A stretch of 64,000 nt of DNA from JAAYXS01 sp043820985 (GTDB lineage Bacteria > Planctomycetota > Phycisphaerae > UBA1845 > Fen-1342). Positions 40,576-49,386 of the stretch are shown piece after piece. The DNA lies in assembly GCA_043820985.1 (NCBI GenBank), contig JBDRDH010000139.1:27721-91720 (forward strand), in the 5' to 3' direction. Every line of letters starts with the position of its first letter. The stretch's first letter is position 1. The position numbers were made by a program, and so were the translations under genes. The notes beneath the pieces are model-generated. The model had not been told where the DNA came from, did not search any database, and worked only from the letters and a program-made list of their open reading frames with translations.

Positions 40576-42774
40576 CTACGCCAGGTCACCGCCTTCACCC
40601 AGTTCGGGCTTGGCCCGGCGACAGTCGAAGTAGACGAAGATACACAGAGCCAGGAAGAGAACCGCACCAAGCCAGTTCTGGGTGCGTGCCAGGAAGGCCG
40701 GGTCCACGCCGGCGTCTATCATGCGGGCGCTCATGTCCAGGAACGGCATGATCTTGCCGACGATCTTCTCGCCCTCGCCAATCAGGGTTTTGACGCCGAG
40801 GTACTGCGTGTCAAGCGCGCCGGTCAACTTGACGAGCACCTCCATGATAGCTCCGCCTGCGATCAGGCCGGATGCCAGCAGGATGCCCTTGTTGCTGCGG
40901 GCCCTGGAGAGTTTCTCGTTCTTAGTGCTTTTCTTGACGAGCATGGCCACGAAGGCCCCGATCAGAATCGGAGTGTTGATGTATATGGGCAGGTACATGC
41001 CCAACCCGAACGCCAGCGCCGAGATGCCAACCAGCTCGACGGTCAACGCCACAACCACCCCGAGACCGTACAGTAGCCAGGGGACCTGCCCCGTTCCAAG
41101 GAAGCTTTGCAGAGCCCCGGCCATCATGTTCGCCTGCGGGGCTGGCAGCGGATCGGTATGGTCCGGCGTGTATCCGGGATTAGAACTCAGCACCATGATC
41201 GTCCCGGCGACGAAGATGGCTGACACCAGCGCCCCGACCAGAGCGTTCCAGGTGATCCGCTTGGGACTGGCGCCGAGCCAGTAGCCCAGCTTGAAGTTCG
41301 TCACCAGTCCGCCCGCCATCGACAGCGCCGTGCAGACCACGCCGCCGACCAGCAGAACGGCCAGCATGCCGCCATCACCCTTCGGAAGACCCGCCGCCAG
41401 CAGCACGACGGCCGTGATGATAATCGTGGTCACCGTCATGCCCGAGACCGGCGTGACCGAGATCATCGCGATCGCCCAGGCCGACACCGTCGTGAACAGG
41501 AACCCGATCACCAGCGCCAGCACGACCGAGATGAACGTTAACCACAAGGCGTTGTCCATACCGGTGAAGACCACCAGGCGGAAGAACACGGCCATGGCGA
41601 CAACGACCAGGAGACCCAGGGTCAGGATCGCGCCGTAGCTGACATCTTCGTCCGTTCGGTCCGCGGAGGCTGTGCCACCCTTGCGTGAGAACAGGCCGCC
41701 CAGCGCTTGGCTCAGCGCGGTGACGATTACCTTACCCATCTTGAGGATCGAAAGCAGTCCGGCGGTGAAAATCGCCCCAATCCCCACGATGCGCGGGATC
41801 TGATGCCAGATATCGTGCGCGCTTGTCGATTGCACCGCGGTGTTAATCGATTGGAGGGATTCGAGATCCAGTTGGCCGAGCATCGGCGTGATCACCAGCA
41901 CCGACAGAAACGAACCCGCGCAGATGATCGACGCGTAGCGCAGACCGATGATGAAGCCCAGGCCCAGATAGTAGGCGCCGGCGCCCATGGCAATGACGGC
42001 CTTGATCTTCATCGTCAGCGTGGCGAACAGGCCGGTACTCCCAAACGCCAGCACTTCCACGGACTCTCCGCGGGCCGTGTGCAACTTGGCCATCCCAGTC
42101 GTAAACTCATCGCTGAACAGTCTGAGCCCGGTGGCCACAAACGTATAGACTGCCGAGAGGATAAAGGAGTAGATCAAAATCCAAGCCTGCGTGACGCTGC
42201 CTGAAGCGCCCGTCACGAGAATCTCGTTCGTCGCCGTCGCTTCCGGGAACGGCAGCTTGCCGTGCATCTCCTTGACGAAGTAGCGGCGGAACGGGATCAG
42301 GAACAGCACCCCGAGAATGGCCCCCAGGAACGGGACCAGCGCGATCTGGAGGAAGAGGGACCAGTTGCCGATCGCCAGCGACTCGGGGCTGTTGAGCTTG
42401 AGGATGTAAATCGCCGGCATCGTGAAGCAGGCACCACCCACCACGTAGCCCGAGGTGGTGCTGATCGCCAGGATATAAACGTTCTCCAGGATCGAGCTGG
42501 CCCGTCCGCCGGCCTTGAGGATGAAGCCCGACAGGCCCACCGCCAAAATCGAGATCGGAATGGCGGCCTCGATGCCCTGGCCGGCCTTGAGGGCCAGGAA
42601 CGTCGCCGCGATCGAGAAAACCACGTTCATGATCAGACCGAAGACGAACATCCGCGTGGTCAGTTCGGGGACGATCGCGGTCGGTGGGACCATCGGGACG
42701 TATTTCTCGCCCGGCTTCAGCTCACGGTAGGCGTTTTCGGGGAACTTGGTGAATTTCTGTGGATCGTCTGACAT
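40576..42774 (-). CDS. OPT-family oligopeptide transporter
   Basis: 732-residue polytopic inner-membrane protein of the OPT family, which imports small peptides or metal chelates with protons. MFVFGLIMNVVFSIAATFLA, LKAGQGIEAAIPISILAVGL and MAVFFRLVVFTGMDNALWLT show the hydrophobic pattern with more than twelve spans. The ATG at 42774 (MSDDPQKFTKF) follows GAGAGGG; the longer frame from 42852 is unlikely. Upstream on the same strand is an MFS transporter and then a divergent tripeptidase, which suggests that the substrates are peptides. Confidence 0.9.
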   Translation of the reverse strand: MSDDPQKFTKFPENAYRELKPGEKYVPMVPPTAIVPELTTRMFVFGLIMNVVFSIAATFLALKAGQGIEAAIPISILAVGLSGFILKAGGRASSILENVYILAISTTSGYVVGGACFTMPAIYILKLNSPESLAIGNWSLFLQIALVPFLGAILGVLFLIPFRRYFVKEMHGKLPFPEATATNEILVTGASGSVTQAWILIYSFILSAVYTFVATGLRLFSDEFTTGMAKLHTARGESVEVLAFGSTGLFATLTMKIKAVIAMGAGAYYLGLGFIIGLRYASIICAGSFLSVLVITPMLGQLDLESLQSINTAVQSTSAHDIWHQIPRIVGIGAIFTAGLLSILKMGKVIVTALSQALGGLFSRKGGTASADRTDEDVSYGAILTLGLLVVVAMAVFFRLVVFTGMDNALWLTFISVVLALVIGFLFTTVSAWAIAMISVTPVSGMTVTTIIITAVVLLAAGLPKGDGGMLAVLLVGGVVCTALSMAGGLVTNFKLGYWLGASPKRITWNALVGALVSAIFVAGTIMVLSSNPGYTPDHTDPLPAPQANMMAGALQSFLGTGQVPWLLYGLGVVVALTVELVGISALAFGLGMYLPIYINTPILIGAFVAMLVKKSTKNEKLSRARSNKGILLASGLIAGGAIMEVLVKLTGALDTQYLGVKTLIGEGEKIVGKIMPFLDMSARMIDAGVDPAFLARTQNWLGAVLFLALCIFVYFDCRRAKPELGEGGDLA

Positions 42775-43165
42775 GCAGCTACCCTCTCTGATGCAAAGAT
42801 TCCGGGGGCCGGTGCCACGTTCGCGCGCCGCCGAGCGTGGCGGCCGGTGCAAGGCGTAAAAGTAACATTATGTACGCATGAATGGAAGGGGCCGGCAGGA
42901 GGCAGTGGCGACAAAAGCGCCTGCAAACGTGGCATAGCTGAGCGCCACCGGCGGCGTAATCCCGCGCGTCACCCACCGACGGCAGCACAGGTAGAGCATA
43001 TTCAGAGGATATCGGGTGCCACGGGCGGCTTGTCCGCCCGTGTCATCCCAGCACTGGTAGGCAAGCTACCAGTGGCACTCATCGGCCTGCGAGCCGGCGG
43101 CCGCCACACAGCGGTTTCAACTTCTTAGTGCCCTTGGCGCCCTGGTGGTCTCCAGCGCCGTGGCG
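42775..43165. other. 391-base intergenic region with repeat element
   Basis: Separates the MFS and OPT transporter genes. It contains the composite palindromic element at 43016-43078 and no supported gene. Confidence 0.7.
43016..43078. repeat. REP-like element of two perfect hairpins
   Basis: CACGGGCGG/CCGCCCGTG (43020-43042, loop CTTGT) and CACTGGTAG/CTACCAGTG (43052-43074, loop GCAAG) are both perfect 9-bp stems. Terminal GTGCCA and TGGCAC are also complementary, so the whole can fold as one nested structure. A related GTGCCAC hairpin is at 49326-49344. Confidence 0.65.
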
Positions 43166-44602
43166 TTAGCCGTCGTGCTTGGTTTTGAAATCTTTCCCAA
43201 TCCAGCCTTTGGCCATGATGAGCATCACGGTGGAAGTCATCGCTATGCAGGCGTAGATGAGCCACATCATCTGCGTATTCGTCTCTCCGTCCTGGGGACA
43301 GTACCGCTGGAGGAACACGCCGGCGTAAATCGGCACCAGCATCTTAGTCAGGAACCATGGCAACTGAGCCACGCCCATATACACCCCGGTGCGGCCTTCC
43401 GGCGCGATTTCCGCGGCGTATTGGAGGAACCGTGGCTGCCACATCGATTCGCCCAGCGTCATCAGAAGAATGTAGGAGAACAGCGTCCAGGGCGACGGTC
43501 CTAATACAAGCAGGAAGGTCGGAGCAGCCATGACCAGCGTGCCCACGATCATCATGTTATAGACGCTTCGCTTCTGGGTGAGCGCCGTAACGGTGGGTAC
43601 GAAGATAAACACCAAGATCGGATTCAGGGCCAGAGCTAACTCGAAGTACTTACTGATCCAGGGCCAACCGTCCGCGAAGCCACGCTCGACATACATGGGC
43701 ATCGTCAGCCATTGGTGTGCGAAGAGCGTCTGCACCGGGATTAAACAGAAAATGAAGAAGCTGAACTTCGCATTGGCCAGCGGATGGTTCTTCAACCACT
43801 GCCAGATCGAAGAGCCCGCGGCCTCCGCTACATCCCCGTCAGCCGGCTCGCTGCCTTTGTCTTCAGCCGGCTTGTCCGCGCTCGATTTTTCCTGTTCGCG
43901 TTCTCTCACGGCCTTGGCCTCGGCGATTGCCCTCTCCACGGTCTTGCGCGAGAGAATCGCCAGCGTTAGCGCGAGGGCCACAACCGTTAGCCCGACGAAG
44001 ACCCAGTACGCGCCGGAGATACCGATGGCGTTCCGGATTGGACCGAATCCGGCTGTCGCTACAATACCCAGGTTCATCAGCGCATAGAGCATGGCGAAGC
44101 CCATAGGCGCGGTCTTGGCCGTGGTGAACTTTCTCACTGCGGTATAGGCCCCCGGTTGGTACATGCCATAGCCGATCAGGATGAGCAGAATCCCCCCCAT
44201 CGCCGTCAGATGTAACGCGGAACCCATCCCCTCGGATGGCAGTCCAAGTGTAGGCCCCAGAGAAAGGAGTGTCCGCCCGCCCAACATCAACGTGAAGGCC
44301 GAGATGATGGCAAAGCGCACGCCCCACTTGTCGGCTACGAATCCCAGAATGAACATCGAGAAGGTGATGCCCGCAGTTAGCACGCCCACCATGCGATTCG
44401 CCCAGACGTCGTCCAGGTGCACGTACTCGTTAAAGTACATGTGCAGGTAGTTGAGCATCCCGAAGTAGACCGTCCCCTCGATGATGTAGGCGAGGTTGAT
44501 CCCCCACAGCGCGCGCGGGGCCCGCGCAAAATCAATGAACGGTTGGACCATCTCGCGTAACGGGCTCTTGGGCTTTTTCTCGGAAGGTGATGTGTCACTC
44601 AT
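43166..44602 (-). CDS. MFS transporter, POT/peptide-type
   Basis: 478 residues with twelve predicted membrane spans and a charged cytoplasmic loop (AIAEAKAVREREQEKSSADK) between the two halves. IIEGTVYFGMLNYLHMYFNE and IGYGMYQPGAYTAVRKFTTA resemble proton-coupled oligopeptide transporters, and VADKWGVRFA is the MFS motif A equivalent. The ATG at 44602 (MSDTSPSEKKP) is chosen. It is divergent from pepT, with 328 bases between, and upstream of the OPT gene, supporting a role in peptide uptake. Confidence 0.82.
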   Translation of the reverse strand: MSDTSPSEKKPKSPLREMVQPFIDFARAPRALWGINLAYIIEGTVYFGMLNYLHMYFNEYVHLDDVWANRMVGVLTAGITFSMFILGFVADKWGVRFAIISAFTLMLGGRTLLSLGPTLGLPSEGMGSALHLTAMGGILLILIGYGMYQPGAYTAVRKFTTAKTAPMGFAMLYALMNLGIVATAGFGPIRNAIGISGAYWVFVGLTVVALALTLAILSRKTVERAIAEAKAVREREQEKSSADKPAEDKGSEPADGDVAEAAGSSIWQWLKNHPLANAKFSFFIFCLIPVQTLFAHQWLTMPMYVERGFADGWPWISKYFELALALNPILVFIFVPTVTALTQKRSVYNMMIVGTLVMAAPTFLLVLGPSPWTLFSYILLMTLGESMWQPRFLQYAAEIAPEGRTGVYMGVAQLPWFLTKMLVPIYAGVFLQRYCPQDGETNTQMMWLIYACIAMTSTVMLIMAKGWIGKDFKTKHDG

Positions 44603-44930
44603 GGGCACTGATTCCTATATTGTCAGACGGTTTGAGTCGGGGCAGGTTTCGCTACGCTGCCACGAAACCGGCGGGTGGCCCGGCGGCGGGATCGCTACCG
44701 AGCCGTTCGATAGGCTAGCGGCCCGGCGTCGTGGCGACAAGTCCGCCAGCCAGCCTTTACACACCCCAGACGGCCCCGGTTTGCTTCGCGCGGCCTTCCC
44801 GGCTACCCTGTGCAGGTGCCCAATCAGCCCTGGGCGGGCGTTCCGGCTGAGGCATACCGTGATGCGTAAATGGACACGGTTAGACGCTCGGCGGGTGAGA
44901 ATGTCATGTTACTGCTAGTGGAGGCATATT
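44603..44930. other. Divergent promoter region MFS/pepT
   Basis: 328 bases without a supported gene. A hairpin GGTTTCG/CGAAACC is at 44645-44669. Promoters for both flanking genes must lie here, but I could not pick boxes with confidence. Confidence 0.5.
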
Positions 44931-46160
44931 GTGGAAACCCTGCTTGATCGCTTTACACGCTACGTCAAAATCGAAACGACCGCGGTCGAGGATACGACCG
45001 AGTACCCCAGCTCGCCCGGCCAGTGGGACCTCGCCAAGATGCTCGCCAAGGAGATGAAGGATCTGGGTCTTGAGGATGTCAGCACCAGCGAGCACGCCAT
45101 CGTCATGGGCACTATCCCAGGCAACGTCGCGGGCGCGCCGACCATCGCGTGGCTGGCCCACATGGATACATCCCCCGAGGCTAGCGGCAAGGATGTCAAG
45201 CCGCAGATTATCAAGAACTACGACGGCAACGACATCACGCTGCCGGGCGATCCATCCAAGGTCATCCAAGTCGCCGAAACGCCCGGCATGGCCGAGCTCA
45301 AGGGCAAAACGCTCATCACCGCTGACGGCACGACGGTGCTGGGAGCCGACGACAAGGCCGGCATCGCGGTCATTTTGACCACCGCCGCCCACCTGCTGGC
45401 CAATCCCGACATCAAGCACGGCCCGATCCGTTGCGTCTTTACTGTCGACGAGGAAGTCGGCCGCGGGACAGACAAGGTCGAGATCGACAAGATCAATGCC
45501 ACTTGTGCCTACACCCTAGACGGCGAGGCCGGCGGCGGGCTCGAAAACGAGACCTTCTCGGCCGACATGGCGACCGTCACGATTACGGGCGTGAATATCC
45601 ATCCGGGCTTCGCCAAGGATCGCATGACCAACGCCATCCGACTGGCCGGACAGTTCCTGGCGCGGATGCCGTGGCATACCATGGCACCGGAAAGGACCGA
45701 GAAGCGCGACGGATTCATGCACCCGTACGTCATCGAGGGTGGCGTGCCGGAAGCCAAAATCCGGGTGCTGTTGCGCAGCTTCGTGACCGCTGATCTGGCC
45801 GAGCAGGCCAAGATCTTACAGAACATCGCCGATGGGCTCATGGCCGAGCACCCGCGGGCCAAGATCGCGGTGGACGTCAAAAAGCAGTACCGCAACATGA
45901 TCGAGTATTTGGAGAAAGAGCCCCGCGCGGTCAAGCTGGCCGCCGAAGCCTATCGCAAGCTAGGCCTCGAGCCGGTATATGAATCGATCCGCGGCGGTAC
46001 GGACGGCTCGCGTCTGAGCGAAAAGGGTCTGCCGACGCCGAACATCTCGACCGGCATGCATAATTTCCACTCGCCACTCGAGTTCGCCTGCCTGGAACAG
46101 ATGGAGGGCGCGGTGAAGATGCTGATCGAGCTGGCGCAGTTGTGGGGTAAGGAGACGTAG
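44931..46160 (+). CDS. pepT: Peptidase T (tripeptide aminopeptidase)
   Basis: 409-residue cytoplasmic zinc peptidase of family M20B that removes the N-terminal residue of tripeptides. IAWLAHMDTSPEASGKDVKP supplies the first His-x-Asp; VLGADDKAGIAVIL the bridging Asp; FTVDEEVGRG the catalytic and metal Glu; and NISTGMHNFHSPLEF the C-terminal ligand region. The start is GTG at 44931, seven bases after GTGGAGG. It is divergent from the MFS and OPT transporters, forming a peptide-use locus. A strong terminator follows. Confidence 0.94.
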   Translation: METLLDRFTRYVKIETTAVEDTTEYPSSPGQWDLAKMLAKEMKDLGLEDVSTSEHAIVMGTIPGNVAGAPTIAWLAHMDTSPEASGKDVKPQIIKNYDGNDITLPGDPSKVIQVAETPGMAELKGKTLITADGTTVLGADDKAGIAVILTTAAHLLANPDIKHGPIRCVFTVDEEVGRGTDKVEIDKINATCAYTLDGEAGGGLENETFSADMATVTITGVNIHPGFAKDRMTNAIRLAGQFLARMPWHTMAPERTEKRDGFMHPYVIEGGVPEAKIRVLLRSFVTADLAEQAKILQNIADGLMAEHPRAKIAVDVKKQYRNMIEYLEKEPRAVKLAAEAYRKLGLEPVYESIRGGTDGSRLSEKGLPTPNISTGMHNFHSPLEFACLEQMEGAVKMLIELAQLWGKET

Positions 46161-46194
46161 CCCCGCAACACCCACCGAGATCGCTGACAATATC

Positions 46195-46250
46195 CACGGC
46201 CGCCGCACCCGGCGCGAGATTCTGGCGCGCGGTACAGCGGCCGTGTTTTT
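46195..46250 (+). terminator. Terminator of pepT
   Basis: CACGGCCGC (46195-46203) and GCGGCCGTG (46237-46245) pair, directly followed by five T. The long GC-rich loop can form inner pairs. Confidence 0.75.
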
Positions 46251-46260
46251 ACGAATGAGC

Positions 46261-46485
46261 TTAATCGCGATTCGGGCGGAACTGGTTGAGTTGCTCCAGG
46301 CGGGCGAGGACGGCGAGGCGCTGCTCGCCGGGCAGGCGGTAGATCGCCGACAGCAGGTCGAGGAGTAGCTGGCTGCCATCGGATGTGGCCAGGGCTTTTC
46401 GCAGTCGGCGGGCGTCCTTATCGGGCATACGCTGAATCAACTCCCCGATCTCGCGACCCAGCCACCGCTTTTCGCGCTGTTCCAT
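46261..46485 (-). CDS. Small hypothetical protein
   Basis: 74 residues, helical and highly charged (MEQREKRWLGREIGELIQRM, LRKALATSDGSQLLLDLLSA). No family recognised. GAGGATGGGAT stands before the ATG at 46485. Codon use and amphipathic pattern look coding. It faces pepT in a convergent arrangement, with the pepT terminator next to its stop. Confidence 0.55.
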   Translation of the reverse strand: MEQREKRWLGREIGELIQRMPDKDARRLRKALATSDGSQLLLDLLSAIYRLPGEQRLAVLARLEQLNQFRPNRD

Positions 46486-46694
46486 ATCCCATCCTCACAT
46501 TGGCGCGCGTTTGCCAACACTGTGGCTCTCCATAGTAGTATTCAATACATTTCGTAAGCGGTCACGGCCCCCGTCCGATATTGGATATGGTTGTAGCGCT
46601 ACTATCACAGGCAGTGGCGTCGATTGTCAGTTACGACCACTTCTCTGCTTCTCTCCCGCTTAATAAGTCACACCACCTGACCGTGTCCGTGGTC

Positions 46695-46910
46695 TTAAGA
46701 AACCGTTGATGAGCTCACCGGACTCGGCACCGGGATCCCGATTTCGGGTTGGGGCGCCGCTGGCCGGCTCTGGTTCTCGATCGTTGGTAACGTCTTGACC
46801 CATTTCTCCAGTCGTTCGGCATCCTGGCGCGTGAAGTTCTCCGGAATACTCAGGCAGATCACGCAGTCAGGACGCAGCCAAAAGCGGTGGGAGCTGATCC
46901 AGTCAGCCAT
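46695..46910 (-). CDS. Small hypothetical protein
   Basis: 71 residues beginning MADWISSHRFWLRPDCVICL, then SIPENFTRQDAERLEKWVKT and a Pro-rich tail. The LPxxxTxxEAExLxxWVxxL-like pattern resembles a short domain found at the ends of bacterial HTH or antitoxin-like proteins, here on its own. GGAGAGGAG precedes the ATG at 46910; the longer frame from 46979 is not needed. Confidence 0.55.
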   Translation of the reverse strand: MADWISSHRFWLRPDCVICLSIPENFTRQDAERLEKWVKTLPTIENQSRPAAPQPEIGIPVPSPVSSSTVS

Positions 46911-47082
46911 GACAGGCACTCCTCTCCGAAATGTACTCAACATATATCCTACCACAGATTCATATACGGTGCTGACCAAGCGGAAAAAGTACCAGGGAAA
47001 CGCCTGTCAAGGCTTGAAAAACCGGTGTGTTGTACATTCCGGGTAATTAATGTCGCCACAATGTGCGCGATGAAAAGACATG

Positions 47083-47895
47083 TCAACGCGGACCGACGCG
47101 GGCGGTGAGATCCATCAGGCGCGGGAAGATGGTCATCAAGCCGGCGACGATGCGCATCGGCGTGGATGTCCAGACCTCCGGCCGCGGGCGACGCAAACAA
47201 CTTACGATCGCCCGCGCGACCTGCTCGGGGGTTTGCAGAAACCACCGCGGCACACGTTGCGCCGGGTTAGCCGCCTCCGGTGAACGACCACTGAGTTGGG
47301 CCGAGACCGCGAAGAAATCGGTATGAGTCGTAATCGGGTGTACCGACGAAACGTGAATTCGGTGTCGGCGTAATTCCATACGCATGGCCCGGCAGACGTG
47401 GTTCTGGGCGGCCTTGGTAGCGGAGTAGGCCGCGAACTCCGGCATGGTGAACTTGGCCACGCAACTCGAACACATCAGCAAATGGCCACGCTGCTTCGCC
47501 GCCAGCAGCCGGCGGGCGGCTGCGCACACTAAGTTATTGGCGGCGAAGAAATTAACCTCGAAGATGCGCCGCAGGGCAGGTTCGTCCATCTCGTGCATGG
47601 GGCGGCTGAAGCCATAGCCCGCGTTGGCGAAGACTACGTCGAAACGCCCGTATTTCTCTGTCGCCGCGTCCAATAAACGCGCGGACATACCTTCATCCGT
47701 GACGTCGCCCACAACCAGCTCAGCGGTCCGGCCGTATTGACGAACGCGCTCGGCGGTTTCCGCGAGCGCGTTGGCTCGGCGAGCGTTGAGCACAGTGTCC
47801 ATGCCGGCCCGGGCGCAGGCCACGGCGGTAGCGGCGCCGATGCCGGAGCTGGCACCGGTGATGATGATTATTTTGCCGGTCAGGTCATGCGACAT
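47083..47895 (-). CDS. SDR-family oxidoreductase
   Basis: 270-residue classical short-chain dehydrogenase. The NAD(P)-binding motif is TGASSGIGAATAVACARAG; the NAG motif is FANAGYG; the catalytic residues are the Ser in MCSSC and YSATK (Y and K). The C-terminal extension PEQVARAIVSCLRRPRPEVW is typical of SDRs acting on lipids or sugars. Substrate unknown. It is transcribed away from the repeat-rich region at 48 kb. Confidence 0.9.
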   Translation of the reverse strand: MSHDLTGKIIIITGASSGIGAATAVACARAGMDTVLNARRANALAETAERVRQYGRTAELVVGDVTDEGMSARLLDAATEKYGRFDVVFANAGYGFSRPMHEMDEPALRRIFEVNFFAANNLVCAAARRLLAAKQRGHLLMCSSCVAKFTMPEFAAYSATKAAQNHVCRAMRMELRRHRIHVSSVHPITTHTDFFAVSAQLSGRSPEAANPAQRVPRWFLQTPEQVARAIVSCLRRPRPEVWTSTPMRIVAGLMTIFPRLMDLTARVGPR

Positions 47896-48043
47896 AGGCG
47901 AGCAGCTTAGCTGGTGCCGTTGGCGTTGGCCAGTATCGGGTAGTACACCGCGCGGCCGGTGGCCGCGACCAAAAGATTGGATTGAGGATTGAGGATCGAG
48001 GATTGAGAATCGCGTGGGGGATCAGGGGTGGATTTGAAACTAT

Positions 48044-48088
48044 AGTCCCGCAGGGACGGCTGAGATTTCAGTCGTCCCTGACGGGACT
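48044..48088. repeat. Palindromic GTCCCTG repeat pair
   Basis: AGTCCCGCAGGGACGGCTGA (48044-48063) and its inverted partner at 48068-48088 pair with one mismatch and one bulged base, leaving a four-base loop. A third partial copy (TCAGCCGTCCCTGGTGGGACTT-like, 20 bases or fewer conserved) is at 48139-48160. This is an interspersed REP-type element. Confidence 0.6.
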
Positions 48089-48113
48089 TGGATTCGAGAG
48101 GGAACGTCGTAAT

Positions 48114-48132
48114 CCCAGCACTGCGTGCTGGG
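48114..48132. repeat. CCCAGCAC hairpin
   Basis: CCCAGCAC and GTGCTGGG pair perfectly around TGC. It lies between two copies of the GTCCCTG repeat. Confidence 0.55.
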
Positions 48133-48330
48133 CTACGATCAGCCGTCCCTGGTGGGACTTTCAGCCCAGAGGGCCATACCTGGCGGACTGTTAAAACGCC
48201 GAATCCGTCTGGTGCACGGATCCTGGGTATTGGACGCTGCCGGCTTGAGTAACCGTCGGTGGTATGTCACAATTGAGAGATTGGATCAGAGTCGTTGTGG
48301 GCAATATGAGCGTCCGGGCGGCTCGGTCGG

Positions 48331-48414
48331 GCCGAAGTGGCGGAATTGGCAGACGCGCGCGTTTCAATATCCCGTTCCCGATTGGGAGTGTGGGTTCGAG
48401 TCCCTCCTTCGGCA
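48331..48414 (+). tRNA. tRNA-Leu(CAA), divergent
   Basis: 84 nt. Acceptor arms GCCGAAG and CTTCGGC pair fully, with discriminator A and no encoded CCA. The D-arm is GCG...CGC; the long variable arm (TCCC/GGGA) is diagnostic of class II tRNAs; TTCGAGT is the T loop. The anticodon loop TTCAATA gives CAA, leucine. The anticodon stem CGCGT/TCCCG has two mismatches (C-C, T-T), the T stem one (T-T), and position 37 is T, not a purine. It could be a real but divergent tRNA or a decaying copy. Confidence 0.75.
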
Positions 48415-48475
48415 GTCAAACCTGCATGTCGTGGTCAGTTGTGCGGCGGCACATCGCAAAGCGGGATTGCGAAAT

Positions 48476-49291
48476 ATGTCAGAAGAACCACCGGAAGCCC
48501 AGCAATCGCCAGAACCGTTGGCCTACGCCGCCATTCCGCCGGGACTGCCTACGGAGCCATTACGGCTGCCGCGGGTTGCTTTGGTACGTTCGCTGAAATG
48601 CAGCTTGATTGCACTGGCAGCCGCGCTCTTTGAGCTATTCGCACACTCGGGATTGTGTATATCGGTGTTTCTGGGGGTAATCGCGTCAATTGTAGCGTTG
48701 ATCCTAGCTGTGGTAGCTCTATGGCGAAACTTTGATACAAGACTGCGCGATGAGATGCTGCTTAAGGTCGGGCATGTCGCGCTAGTGCTAATCCTGGCGC
48801 TGGCGATGTGTGCCGCCCACGCAATGTTAACAATAACGCTTATGGCGCGCGCCAGAAATGCAGCCTTTGCATCCGTATCGGCATCCAACCTGCGCGGAGT
48901 CGGCCAGTGTCTGGCGATTTATACGCGCGAGTACAGTACCCCACCCCCGTCATTCAACGAACTGATCTCTTCATCTCTTATCACACCAAAACAACTTATA
49001 TCACCCTTCGATCCGCAGTCACCGGGAGAATCAATCAATCCGCCGCACTATTCGTCTTATGTATACCAGCCTATCGAAGATCCCGACATCAACGACGCCA
49101 TGCTGATTATAGGGTACGAGAGAAAACCGATCACCACGTTAGATGCGCGGCTGTTCTCACGCTATGGCCGCTGGGTTCTGTATGGCGATGGACATGTCGA
49201 GGCGCTGGATGCTGAGGCGTTTGAGCGGGCGATCTTGAAAGACGAGCAACGCCGACGGGAGTTGGGGTGGTATATTCCACCACGGCCGTGA
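48476..49291 (+). CDS. Pseudopilin-like membrane protein with GDGHVE motif
   Basis: 271 residues. A Pro-rich N-terminus is followed by two spans near 42-82 (ALAAALFELFAHSGLCISVF, IASIVALILAVVALWRNF) and a third near 95-120 (VGHVALVLILALAMCAAHAM) leading into RNAAFASVSASNLRGVGQCLAIY, a pattern like the helix of type II pseudopilins and DUF1559-like proteins. The C-terminus WVLYGDGHVEALD is the GDGHVE motif frequent in planctomycete pseudopilin-like proteins. The ATG at 48476 is chosen because the longer frame runs through the tRNA gene. Function unknown. Confidence 0.72.
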   Translation: MSEEPPEAQQSPEPLAYAAIPPGLPTEPLRLPRVALVRSLKCSLIALAAALFELFAHSGLCISVFLGVIASIVALILAVVALWRNFDTRLRDEMLLKVGHVALVLILALAMCAAHAMLTITLMARARNAAFASVSASNLRGVGQCLAIYTREYSTPPPSFNELISSSLITPKQLISPFDPQSPGESINPPHYSSYVYQPIEDPDINDAMLIIGYERKPITTLDARLFSRYGRWVLYGDGHVEALDAEAFERAILKDEQRRRELGWYIPPRP

Positions 49292-49325
49292 TTGATATCT
49301 TGGTTGCAGTGGGACTGAAGTAATA

Positions 49326-49344
49326 CACGGCCAAGATGGCCGTG
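49326..49344. repeat. CACGGCCA hairpin followed by CCACCC
   Basis: CACGGCCA and TGGCCGTG pair perfectly around AGA, and the following GTGCCACCC recalls the GTGCCAC edge of the element at 43016-43078. Interspersed REP-type repeat; it also lies between convergent gene ends. Confidence 0.6.
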
Positions 49345-49386
49345 CCACCCGGGGAACTGATAACGGGTGTCATACCCGGATCTCTT

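Larger units (their letters stand above)
47896..48330. other. Repeat-rich intergenic region before the tRNA gene
   Basis: 435 bases with no supported gene. It holds four tandem heptamers GATTGAG (one GATCGAG) at 47980-48007 and several palindromic repeats at 48044-48164. Confidence 0.65.

Noticed and set aside
48125..48475. N-terminal extension of the pseudopilin-like protein
   Set aside because: This frame runs through the tRNA-Leu gene and palindromic repeats; the ATG at 48476 is more plausible.
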